Assembly: GCA_026874595.1 (NCBI GenBank)
Contig: CM049317.1
Span: 73,311,118 to 73,375,117 of the forward strand
Direction: 5' to 3'
Origin: Sipunculus nudus
Taxonomy: Eukaryota > Annelida > Sipuncula > Golfingiida > Sipunculidae
Length of the DNA: 64,000 nucleotides
Below the pieces are notes generated by a model. That model was not told the DNA's origin. It ran no database searches and was given only the letters and a program-made list of their open reading frames with translations. Both the position numbers and the translations under genes were made by a program. Shown here in pieces: positions 1 through 10,471 of this stretch (position 1 is the stretch's first letter; each line of letters begins with the position of its first letter).

Positions 1-1266
1 AATTATTTATCTGTAATAAAATCAGAACGCTGTAGGAGGCGTACTCCTTCCTCCGCAGAAGACACTATATAATGAGGTGTGTATGGCATTCAGATATCAA
101 ATGCTTGCTTTATATCACTAAATATTTATTTCTCCCCGAGTACTGAATGAAGGCTTTTAGGCATGATGAGTTATATCAATATTGAGGTTAGCATTGTTGT
201 GAGTGGACCTTTTAGGGTACAGCAGAGTACTTAACCATCGAGAACATTCATCCTTTGCTTTTTCTGCCCGTGTTTGCACTATATCTTAACATATGAATGA
301 CTTTAGGCACAATATTAATCATAGGATAAAAATTTGCACTTGGAATTAATTTTTTTTACCTTGACCTGAACCCCAAAGGTTGCATATTCGCTATCGCCCT
401 GCTGAGGGCGTAGGGGAGGCTACAAGTGAGTCGGAAACGTCTAGTTTTTAATTGAATTTAACCACAATAGCTACTTAATTTTAAGGTCCTTCGAATTTCC
501 ATTTTACTACTGTGTAAGTTATATCCACTCTGTACATGCTACTAACATGTCATTCTTTTCCAACTTAAAAGTCTGAAATGTGAACATCAAACTAATGTTT
601 CATTTTCATATTTCATCTCACATTTGATCCTTATAAATTACTTCATTATTAGGGGTTTTTGATATTATCGATATATTGGCATAAAGGGTATCGCGATTCA
701 TCTTATAAATATCGATATTTTTTATAATATAATATTGTGTTAAACGTACCTAAAATGATGTTTTAAACGTAAAAGTCATATTTCTGTAATGAATATACAT
801 CAAAAGTGCTGGGATTAATGACAGGCTTAAATCAAATGTTGATACCGTGTCTTTAGACGTTTATACGGAAATATTCAAGTTCGCCTGCAACCTTCCAACT
901 GCTGAATGTTCATGGTTTAATTCCCCAGTTTTGTTTTATTGTGTTCATATTCGCTGGAAATATGTGAGCATCCGGTTAAAGTTGAGTTGCATATTCTTTT
1001 ATCTTCTTAGACATTAAGGTTTAATGTTAATTTTTTTTCTAAATATATATTGAATGTAAATTGTGAGTTTATTCTATTACATGTCACTGATATCATAATA
1101 CGTACCGAACACTGCATGTATGACTTTTTGTAACATTATATATTCATTAGTTCATGTGATGTCGATGATGAAAAGAAAATCATTGGAAAAAAAGAGAAAA
1201 TATTCTGGAGGATCCAAGAAGAAGAAAGAAAAAAAAAGTTCGCCTGCAAATACCAACGATCGAGAG
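1..1266. other. AT-rich non-coding flank
   Basis: No open frame with protein-family character and no RNA gene is visible. The sequence is AT-rich single-copy-looking DNA with short homopolymer runs. It runs up to the left end of the hAT-like element, where the 8 bases ATCGAGAG (1259-1266) form the left target duplication. Confidence 0.5.
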
Positions 1267-1387
1267 TAAAGGTGCAAACCGGACCGCTTGGACCAGTCCG
1301 GTCCACAATTTTGGGCTGGACCGGAACGAACCGCTTACACAAAATACTAGACCGCTTATCCCTGGACCGGACCGGTCCGGACAGGGT

Positions 1388-1511
1388 AAGGTTTCTACCC
1401 AGTAGACAGGTATTTCTACCCTACCATGGGTTGAAACTAGGGTTAAAATAGTAGAAATACCTTTCTACTGGGTAAAAATGGTAGAAATAGGGTAGAAATG
1501 GGTAGAAACCT
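1388..1511. repeat. foldback (snap-back) mini-element
   Basis: About 124 bp that is largely self-complementary. It starts with AAGGTTTCTACCC and ends with GGGTAGAAACCT, and the GGTAGAAAT/ATTTCTACC motif recurs on both arms. It lies inside the left part of the hAT-like element and probably transposed into it. A related block with GGTAGAAACC and GGTAATTACC palindromes lies at 2925-3003. Confidence 0.6.
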
Positions 1512-2278
1512 CGGCTTGCCTGACTGAAATATGTTTAAGTCACACATTTTAGTGGATGCAGTGGATACTGAAAGTATAACCAGTCAGTAAACAAGATTGA
1601 AAAAAAAATTATCAAAAACATAAAAAAAACTACAATTAAAACCAAAAATGAAGTTTTTTTAACACAAGTGTTATGCATGTCAAATAATTTTCTTGGTATG
1701 TACACATGTTTTTCAAATCTTTCTCTGATTCTTTGTTGAATCCTAAAATCTTAATTCACTAATTGTAAATGTACAGATCTGTCCAATATAATCATGATGA
1801 TTTAGATTACTCTGATGTTTGTTTGAACATCAGGTTCTTCAGTAGTTCAGCTCTGTCTGTCCATTTAATCTTATCGATGTCTCTTAGGTCCCCTTGTGGG
1901 CTGATCTGAGGACGGGCTGTCACAGGGTTGATTTACAGAACCACATTTGGCATGATGTATTTTAGTCTGTTAGCTTTAGCAAGTTGTTGATTACCACATA
2001 GCTTACATTTGCCATATTCTTTTCTACCCAACTTGACAGACATTTAGTGTTCCCATATCGGGTCTTTAGGTCTCCTCCCTTGTACATGACTGTCACTGTA
2101 TTATGCAGATTTAATTAAATAGTCCTGTATAGCACTAGGTAAGAACAGATGGTTCAGTATAAGCCTATATATAACATTCTAGAAATGATGATATTCAACA
2201 TCTTAGTGAAGCATATATGTAAATCAACTATAACTCCTTTATATAAATGTCGCCTGTAGGGATTCTGAAACCTACACC

Positions 2279-2597
2279 AGCGTTTCCATGTGCGCGTATA
2301 TGCATGTGTGCGTATATGCGTGAAAAAAAATAGGTGTGTTCCCATGTGCGCGTATGTGCGTAACTGGAAAACGTATATATTTGTACAGTGGATCAAGCAG
2401 GCCTTCCACAAAAAAGATGATGAAATGACTTCAGTTTACTCGGATTCCCTGAGTTCACGCAGACCCTTTGGGTGAAAATCGTTCCTGTGGCGATTTTCAC
2501 GCATATACGCATATACGCTGAAGAAAACATAGAAACACCCCAGTTACAAAATGATATGAGCAATTTTTCACGCATATACGCGCACGTTGAAACGCTG
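2279..2597. mobile_element. MITE with CAGCGTTTC terminal inverted repeats
   Basis: The left end CAGCGTTTCCATGTGCGCG and the right end, read in reverse, CAGCGTTTCAACGTGCGCG are near-identical over more than 25 bp and run into GTATATGCGTG-type repeats. The interior (2305-2570) has further CGCATATACG palindromes. No transposase is present. The flanks (CTACAC and CTTTAG) show no clear target duplication. The ~320-bp element sits inside the 1267-3254 hAT-like element. The short frames here are by-products of these repeats. Confidence 0.5.
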
Positions 2598-2924
2598 CTT
2601 TAGCAGTGTTTCCCATGTGCAGTGATGCATATCATTTTATTTGATTTAATCACAAATTTGTGCTCAAGTAAATAATTAGGATAACTAACACATATCATCT
2701 GGAGGGTTTCAGAAACCATGAAGCATGCAGGGTGATGTGTTTGATACATGACTGAATTCAGGTTTCCTTGTGCCCAACTTAGCTTAACCAACCCTGATGA
2801 TGGTTTAACTAATTTTTAAAGGTGTTAACCTGTTACTTTTATATCAGTGATACTTTTATTTATTTATGCCTTTAAACAAACGATTTTATACTTTTTTAAA
2901 TTCCCACCAATCCACCATTTCTAC

Positions 2925-3003
2925 CTATGGTAGAAAGTATTTTTACCGTATCGGTAATTTCCCAGTAATTACCCGGGTAATTACCGTGCAGGGTAGAAAC
3001 CTG
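2925..3003. repeat. palindromic GGTAGAAACC / GGTAATTACC block
   Basis: Short inverted motifs (TACCTATGGTAGAAA, ATTACCCGGGTAATTACC, GGGTAGAAACC) make a local foldback region related to the mini-element at 1388-1511. The two may be outer ends of one larger inserted MITE (1388-3001) or two separate copies; the sequence does not decide. Confidence 0.4.
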
Positions 3004-3254
3004 TCAACCCTTTGTCCAGACCGCTCTACCTTATAATTAAAGGTTTAAGCTGAACAGGTCAGTAAAAAGATAAAGTTTCAACCTACAAATCGTGTTATGA
3101 GTAAGGGACATTTTAATTTCAATGATATTTTAATAAATGGACCAGACCGTTTAGACCGGTCCACCTACTGCACCGGACAGCCTACAGCTGGACCGAACCA
3201 GGACCGGACCGCTTATGTGGCACCAGGGGTGTTCCGGTCTGGTCCGCACCTCTA

Positions 3255-4130
3255 ATCAAAAGTCCGTCCCTTGAAATTTGCATGACTGCATGACTAATTT
3301 AAAAAACGAGAAATATTCTCATACAGCAAAAAGAAAGAAATGCTTTACACGGTCACATTAATTAATCATCATAAGTTTTCTCTCCTTACATTTTATACTA
3401 ATTATATGAACACAATCAAAATGTCTGAGATTCCCTCGTTTAAATGTTTTCTTTTTGAATAATCAGTGTTGCTTTAATAATTTTATTATACATAAATATC
3501 TTAACAAAATCTCAACCATACTAACAGACAGAGTGTTTGGTTTATATGTTATGTATAAAATATAAAATAAAAATGGTGCAATACCAGCTCTAGGTGATCT
3601 TTCCAACGCTAGGTCTTCTTTCACTGATCAATTTTAACAAAACCAGCAAATTCACAAGAATGATTTGATGGTCCACAAATTTTCCAGAGAACCTGACTAC
3701 TTCTCCGCTTGTCCTGATGCAGCCGCTTCTGTCTGCTGTCTATCTGCGGTTTGCCAACAGCACTAAAATAAAATCAATATAAGTATCATGCCACTCCCAA
3801 GTTGACCTCTGACCGAGTCGTGTGGGTGGTCCACCAATGACAGGGCGGTCTTTAGGGCTTAGAACTTGTATTCATTGCAGACTGTTGACCAGCGATATTT
3901 TGACTGAGCATCATGCCAAGATTTGAAATGGAGGGATAATACTTTGTGTGTGTGTGGGGGGGGGGGGACAAAAGGGGCGCAGTGCACAAGAGAGGTTTGA
4001 AAAAAAAAATACAATGAATATGCTTTGATTACATTATTGTCTTCAAAATGAGTATTCTGGTATTTTGTTAGACAAACAACACCAGCTTTGTGATGAAGTT
4101 AAGACAAGAAGTGGTGTTATGTATTTATTT
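3255..4130. other. non-coding spacer with GT/G tract
   Basis: No gene is visible. A (GT)n followed by a run of about 13 G lies at 3945-3969. Otherwise this is ordinary AT-rich spacer between the hAT-like element and the tandem array. Confidence 0.45.
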
Positions 4131-6720
4131 TAGGCCAGGCTAGTTCAGTCGTTGACTTCTCGTGTCGTCTGTTGAGTATGGTGAGTATGTTGACACATTA
4201 TACAGACCGTTGACTATTCTTGTAGTCTGATGGTTATTCAGGTGATCTGATTAAAATTTTTGTGGTCTGTTGAGTGCCCATGTGGTCTGGTACTAGTTAC
4301 ATAATCTGTTAACTATTTGTGTAGCCTGGTGACTAGTCATACAGTCTGTTGACTATTCGTGTGGTCCGTTCACTATTTACATAGTCTGTTGACTAATCGT
4401 GTGCTCTGCTCACTACTTATATAGACTGTTGACTATTTGTGTAGCCTGGTGACTAGTCATACAGACTGTTGACTATTCGTGTGATCCGTTCACTATTTAT
4501 ATAGTCTGTTGACTAATCCTGTGCTCTGCTTATACTTATATAGACTGTTGACTATTTTTGTACCCTGTTGACTAGTCATACAGACTGTTGACTATCCATG
4601 TGGTCCGTTCACTATTTACATAGTCTGTTGACAAATCGTGTGCTCTGCTCACTACTTATATAGACTGTTGACTATTTGTGTAGCCTGGTGATTAGTCATA
4701 CCGTCTGTTGACTATTCGTGTAGTCCGTTCACTATTTACATAGTCTGTTGACTAATCGTGTGCTCTGCTCACTACTTATATAGACTGTTGACTATTTGTG
4801 GTTTGGTGACTAGTCATACAGTCTGTTGACTATTCGTGTGGTTCGTTCACTATTTACATAGTCTGTTGACTAATCGTGTGCTCTGCTCACTACTTATATA
4901 GACTGTTGACTATTTGTGTAGTCTGGTGACTAGTCATATATATTCTGATTATTCGTGTGGTCCGTTCACTATTTACGTAGTCTGTTGACTAATCGTGTGC
5001 TCTGCTTATACTTATATAGGCTGTTGACTATTTGTGTAGCCTGGTGACTAGTCATACAGTCTGTTGACTATTCGTGTGGTCCGTTCATTATTTACATAGT
5101 CTGTTGACTAATCGTGTGCTCTGCTCACTACTTATGTAGACTGTTGACTATTTGTGTAGCCTGGTGACTAGTCATACAGTCTGTTGACTATTTGTGTGGT
5201 CCGTTCACTATTTACATATTCTGTTGACTAATCGTGCGCTCTGCTCACTACTTATATAGACTGTTGACTATTTGTGTAGCCTGGTGACTGGTCATACAGA
5301 CTGTTGACCATTCGTGTGGTCCGTTCACTATTTACATAGTCTGTTGACTAATCGTGTGCTCTGCTCACTACTTATATAGACTGTTGACTACTTGTATAGC
5401 CTGGTGACTAGTCATACAGTCTGGTGACTATTCGTGTGGTCCGTTCACTATTTACATAGTCTGTTGACTAATCGTGTGCTCTGCTCACTACTTATATAGA
5501 CTGTTGACTATTTTTGTAGCCTGGTGACTACTCATACAGACTGTTGACTATTCGTGTGGTCCGTTCACTATTTACATAGTCTGTTGACTAATCGTGTGCT
5601 CTGCTCACTACTTATATAGACTGTTGACTATTTGTGTAGTCTGGTGACTAGTCATATATATTCTGATTATTCGTGTGGTCCGTTCACTATTTACATAGTC
5701 TGTTGACTAATTGTGTGCTCTGCTCACTACTTATATAGACTGTTGACTATTTGTGTAGCCTGGTGACTAGTCATACAGTCTGTTGACTATTTGTGTGGTC
5801 CGTTCACTATTTACATATTCTGTTGACTAATCGTGCGCTCTGCTCACTACTTATATAGACTGTTGACTATTTGTGTAGCCTGGTGACTAGTCATACAGAC
5901 TGTTGACCATTCGTGTGGTCCGTTCACTATTTACATAGTCTGTTGACTAATCGTGTGCTCTGCTCACTACTTATATAGACTGTTGACTACTTGTATAGCC
6001 TGGTGACTAGTCATACAGTCTGGTGACTATTCGTGTGGTCCGTTCACTATTTACATAGTCTGTTGACTAATCGTGTGCTCTGCTCACTACTTATATAGAC
6101 TGTTGACTATTTTTGTAGCCTGGTGACTACTCATACAGACTGTTGACTATTCGTGTGGTCCGTTCACTATTTACATAGTCTGTTGACTAATCGTGTGCTC
6201 TGCTCACTACTTATATAGACTGTTGACTATTTATGTAGTCTGGTGACTAGTCATATATATTCTGATTATTCGTGTGGTCCGTTCACTATTTACATAGTCT
6301 GTTGACTAATTGTGTGCTCTGCTCACTACTTATATAGACTATTTGTGTAGCCTGGTGACTAGTCATATAGTCTGTTGACTAAAATGACTAAGCATTTGGT
6401 ATATTGGCTATTCGTGTAGTCTGTTGACTATTCTCACAGTCTTTTTGCAATTAAAAAGTCTACTTACTGTACTATAAACTAGTCATGTAGTCAGTTGATT
6501 AGTAATGAAGTCTGTTGGCCAGTGATATTGTATGTTGATCTATTACACAGCCTGTTGACTATTTATGTAGTCTCTTGACAAGTCATGGAGTTTGTTTGTG
6601 TCATGTAGTCCGTTGATTAGGCAGTCATGTAATTTATTGACTATTCGCACTATTTGTTGACTATGTAGAAGGCTAACAATTCGTGTGTTGGCCAGTCATG
6701 CAGTCTGTTGCCTAGTCATG
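4131..6720. repeat. tandem satellite, ~30-bp motif in 120-bp and ~600-bp higher-order units
   Basis: The basic motif is about 30 bp around TCTGTTGACTA followed by a variable pentamer and TGTG or CATAG. Four variant motifs form a ~120-bp unit: the marker GTGGTCCGTTCAC recurs near 4361, 4481, 4600, 4720 and onward every 118-120 bp. A further level is visible: the stretch 5160-5758 is repeated almost base for base at 5759-6350 (shift 599), sharing private variants such as GACCATTCGTG and ATATATATTCTGATT. The edges (4131-4340 and 6380-6720) are more diverged, as usual for array margins. No function can be read from the sequence. Confidence 0.9.
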
Positions 6721-7540
6721 TTGCATGTTGACTACTCATCGAAGTCTGTTGACCAAAGGCATGTACTCAGTTGATAAGTCAGACTGTCTCTTGACAAGTC
6801 GAGTAGTCTGTTTGCTACTGATATATTCGTTTGACAGGTCATGGTATCCGTTAACTATTCATATATTCTGCTGGCTACTGATGTATTCTTTTGATCGGTC
6901 CTGGTATCCGTTGACTAGCCTTGTAGTCTGTAGGCTACTGATGTATTCATTTGATCGGTTTTGGTATCCGTTGACTAGTCTTGTAGTCTTTAGGCTACTG
7001 ATGTATTCATTTGATCGGTCCTGGTATCCGTTGACTAGTCTTGTAGTCTTTAGGCTACTGATGTATTCATTGGATCGGTCTTGGTATCCGTTGACTAGTC
7101 TTGTAGTCTTTAGGCTACTGATGTATTCATTTGATCGGTCCTGGTATCCATTGACTAGTCTTGTAGTCTTAAGGCTACTGATGTATTCATTTGATCGGTC
7201 TTGGTATCCGTTGACTAGTCTTGTAGTCTTTAGGCTACTGATGTATTCATTTGATCGGTCCTGGTATCCGTTGACTAGTCTTGTAGTCTTTAGGCTACTG
7301 ATGTATTCATTGGATCGGTCTTGGTATCCGTTGACTAGTCTTGTAGTCTTTAGGCTACTGATGTATTCATTTGATCGGTCTTGGTATCCGTTGACTAGTC
7401 TTGTAGTCTTTAGGCTACTGATGTATTCATTTGATCGGTCTTGGTATCCGTTGACTAGTCGTGTAGTCTGTTGGTTACTGATGTTTTCTTTTGATCGGTC
7501 CTGGTGATCATTTACTAGTCGTGTAATCTGTTAACGCATG
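6721..7540. repeat. 60-bp tandem repeat, ~11 copies
   Basis: Near-identical 60-bp units contain GTTGACTAGTCTTGTAGTCT, GGCTACTGATGTATTC and GATCGGTC, strictly periodic from about 6840 to 7500. The half-unit GTTGACTAGTC is clearly related to the ~30-bp motif of the adjoining array, so this looks like a second amplification of the same ancestral motif as a dimer. Because 60 is divisible by three and the unit lacks stops, a 260-codon open frame runs through it (6725-7507, 20-residue repeat); this is a consequence of the repeat and not evidence of a protein. Confidence 0.9.
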
Positions 7541-9210
7541 GAGCCCTTCTGCCTGTGCTATTATTATCAGCTTTACCTCTTCTCAAAAACATCGACCTAG
7601 TCTTTTCGAGCTACTGTCCTCATTCTTTCTTTGTGGTAGTGACAGTTTTCATTCTGACAAATTTCGTGGGATTAACTTTCAGCATCAAGGAGAAATAGAG
7701 AACAGTCGGCTTCCTCCTGCCTCTATACTAATGTCATGGCTGTCAATCAGTGTTTGAGTGTCATCTGAGGGGACAAACTAATTAACGATGTACGTCAAGA
7801 GGCGCTGCATGTGTTAATAGAGATAATTGTGAAGAACGGGTGAGTTTTTCGTAAACTGTGCAAAGGTAACATACAAACGTGCGTGGATGGTGTCCATGCT
7901 AATGTACATATATATTAAAAAAAAGTCGATATCCCGGCGTTATCCTGTGAAAAGGATCAATCTATATCATATATCAGTACCCAAAAAAATAATAAAATTC
8001 AAAATTCTATATATATAAAACAAATGTAGGCACTGCCACCCTTTTTTCAACTGGTAAAGCGCCCCAAGATAAATACGTGATAGTGATTTTTAAGAGGATC
8101 CAGGGGGCTACTACTTTTACATCTACATTTTTTTTGCAAATTGCCCCCCAACCCAAAACATCAAGGATGAGCGCTCTGCGTGCTTAACGGGAAGGTTGTG
8201 CCCTATGTATCATTCCAAAGCAAGTGCGCTTTTCGGGGGTTCCTCGAAACTATGACCCTGCAATGGGGACGATAACCCACCCAGGGACCGTGAGTGCAGT
8301 ATCCACCGGGCCTGGTTAACACAGGATATAACATAAGAGGAAACGTGTGATACTACCTGTCACGTGGTTCGAAACGAGAATGGAGTTCAGATGTATATAT
8401 AATTAGTTAAGCTAATTGGAGGCGGTTACATCAAACAAATACGTATTTAAAATCCAACTTTTATATGGAATTTCACCGATGAAAGTTAACTCGTCTCTTC
8501 GGAAAGGCCAAATCTCTTAACATCCTGTTTCTTTATTTACAGCTTATATTTTGTTTAAACTTGTTGTGGGACACTTTTTTAGATCCTTAAACCTTTACTA
8601 GCAGTTGATTCATTTATTTTTTTTTATTTGCTAAAGAGAGCTATAACTATCTATCTCTCTCTTTCAATCAACCCTGTGTGACTGTGTATATACAATTACA
8701 CGGGGTTGATTACAATACCTCCAGCATTCTTTGGTGAAGCAAATGATATAAAAATTACCTTTTACACAGATAATCGCCTTAGAAAGGCAGACCTTGGTCT
8801 GAGGACTAGTTTTAACAGTCTACAGTAAAATTGTTTTTTGGTGCAAAAGAAAAAAAAAGCTGTTGGGTAGACTCTGTAGTAGTAACTCATTCAGAACAAA
8901 GAGAAGGTTTTGAGATAATTTAATATTTTAAATTTGATATTTACCCACTTGAAAATTGGTAACCGTTACTGGTTGATAAAAATCATGTACATTGTATCTT
9001 TTAAAATAAAAATAATATATATAACAAAATTTTAAATTACGGTGACCATCATAATTACGTAGCCTCCATAAGAAAGAACACTGTACCAGGTTTAAAATGA
9101 TATATACTTCACCTGATCCAATATGCATTTGAGACAGCTTTGAGGGATTTTGTGAGGAATACTGCGCATTGTCTACTTTCATTTGAAGTCAACCAGTGAT
9201 ATTGGAGTGA
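7541..9210. other. non-coding spacer
   Basis: No gene is visible. The stretch 8160-8290 contains a GGGGTTCCTCGAAA segment with weak resemblance to 44220-44350, possibly an old SINE-like repeat. A 14-bp inverted repeat lies at 8666-8711. No open frame has family character. Confidence 0.4.
8666..8711. repeat. short hairpin
   Basis: AATCAACCCTGTGT is followed 18 bases later by ACACGGGGTTGATT, giving a 14-bp stem with one wobble pair. Its function is unknown; it could be the remnant of a MITE. Confidence 0.5.
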
Positions 9211-9217
9211 CTTAGCA

Positions 9218-9959
9218 ATGATAGATAGATAGATAGATAGCTTTATTTCCTCCGACTGTTCGAAGAGTATATCATTTTACATTTTATAACAATATGGAAA
9301 TGTGATCGACAAACTCAACGATGACCAAAGGGTCATACAACATGAACACAACAGAACAAGTAAGGTGAAAGCGCTGTGAATACTAATATATAATCTAAAC
9401 TACGTCTCCATAAAGGCCCTGTAATCTACAGACTGAGTCCACTGTTCTGCAATTTGTGTGATTCTACTATTAATGTAATTCCAGTGAATAAATATATCAG
9501 TAGGGAACAATATTAAGTATAACAAGACGAAACAATTTCTAAATCAAAATCAAATGCCTTCCGTAAGAACCAAGAACCAACTCAATAATAATAATATGAG
9601 TAGTATGGGTGATTATCCTAATTTAGTGCTCCAATGACATCATCTACTTGAAAGAAGAAAAATGCCGTATTAACCAGTAATCTGAACCAGTCTGTATATT
9701 CTACGGGGGGATCTATGTCAAGAGGTTTGCCAAAAAAGGTGGCGGCAAGTTCAAGATCAGTTAAAGAGTTCAAATAAGCAGATACATGAACTGGTAAATA
9801 ATCTACAATGAAAGACCATAGTGTTCCGCGTTCATCGTTACACGCCTGGCACACCGTTAAAACATGTAGTACTGAATTATAGTATAAGTGACCACAAAAA
9901 TGACAGAGTCTCTGAATTTCGGAGTTATATGATGCAAAAGAAACGACAAGTTTACCCAT
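9218..9959 (-). mobile_element. CR1-like LINE, 5'-truncated 3' end
   Basis: On the minus strand a 113-codon frame (9959 to 9618) ends the second ORF of a non-LTR retrotransposon: a C-x2-C-H-C zinc-knuckle-like segment (CHFCGH...C) followed by a short hydrophobic tail, as at the C terminus of CR1/Jockey-type ORF2 proteins. It is followed by ~380 bp of 3' UTR, an AATAAAG-like end and the microsatellite (GATA)n at 9218-9240, a typical 3' tail of this group. Everything upstream of the C terminus is missing, so the copy is dead. The truncation point lies only ~90 bp upstream of the transporter start codon. Confidence 0.7.
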
Positions 9960-10047
9960 TTTTTAGATATATAAAAATGACTCTGGAAAATATCTCGCTG
10001 CGAGCCACAGTACGCTCGGCTTCAAGTCAGGGTTTACTTCCCTTAAT

Positions 10048-10471
10048 ATGTATCAACACAGACTGCCGACCTCACGCACTGACACAAAAACAAAGTCGGA
10101 GTTCAACAGCAAAGGTTCTGATTCTACTTCAGCGCCGACCGAAGTTAATCGAAATGGTGATAATCCACGGGCACAACCAGATTGCAGTCAAATATCTGAA
10201 AACCCATCAGCGCCATCTGTTGTTGGTCAAAGAGATTGTAATACACAGGCGCCATCTGACAGCGTTCAAAACAAGAACGGTCCAGCACCGCCCCCTGACG
10301 GCGGATGGGGATGGGTTGTCATGGTGGCATCGTTCTTTATAAATGTGATAATAGACGGAGTCAGCTTTTCCTTTGGAATATTCTACATCGAATTATTAGA
10401 TTATTTCAGAGACACCAAGGCAAAGACTTCCTGGGTGGGTTCAGTTTTGAATGGCACGTACCTCTTCACAG
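10048..10471 (+). CDS. MCT exon 1
   Basis: Codes for residues 1-141 plus the first base of codon 142. It holds the Ser/Asn/Pro-rich N-terminal tail, the PPPDGGWGWVV signature and helix 1, ending at SWVGSVLNGTYLFT. The donor is ACAG|GTAATT at 10471/10472. An in-frame alternative donor GCAC|GTACCT (10457/10458) would join exon 2 without a frameshift but delete four residues of helix 2. Confidence 0.85.

Larger units (their letters stand above)
1267..3254. mobile_element. hAT-like non-autonomous DNA transposon, 1.99 kb
   Basis: The left end TAAAGGTGCAAACCGGACC is an inverted, slightly diverged match to the right end; the right end read in reverse begins TAGAGGTGCGGACCAGACC. Both ends are rich in GGACCGGTCC-type blocks. 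The flanking octamers ATCGAGAG (left) and ATCAAAAG (right, 3255-3262) agree at 6 of 8 positions, both differences being G to A, as expected of an aged 8-bp hAT target duplication. No transposase frame is present inside, so it is a deletion derivative or a host for nested insertions; at least two smaller foldback elements lie within it. Assignment to hAT rests on the duplication length and end form only. Confidence 0.6.

Noticed and set aside
6725-7507. Long open frame with a 20-residue hydrophobic repeat
   Set aside because: It is the direct translation of a 60-bp tandem repeat whose length is divisible by three; no start context, family or composition argues for a protein.
4131-7540. CRISPR-like array
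   Set aside because: Repeats are contiguous, without unique spacers, and the context is eukaryotic; this is a tandem satellite.
9821-10342. 173-codon plus-strand frame overlapping transporter exon 1
   Set aside because: It is in a different frame from the MCT signature and runs across the LINE remnant; a shadow of exon 1 coding sequence.
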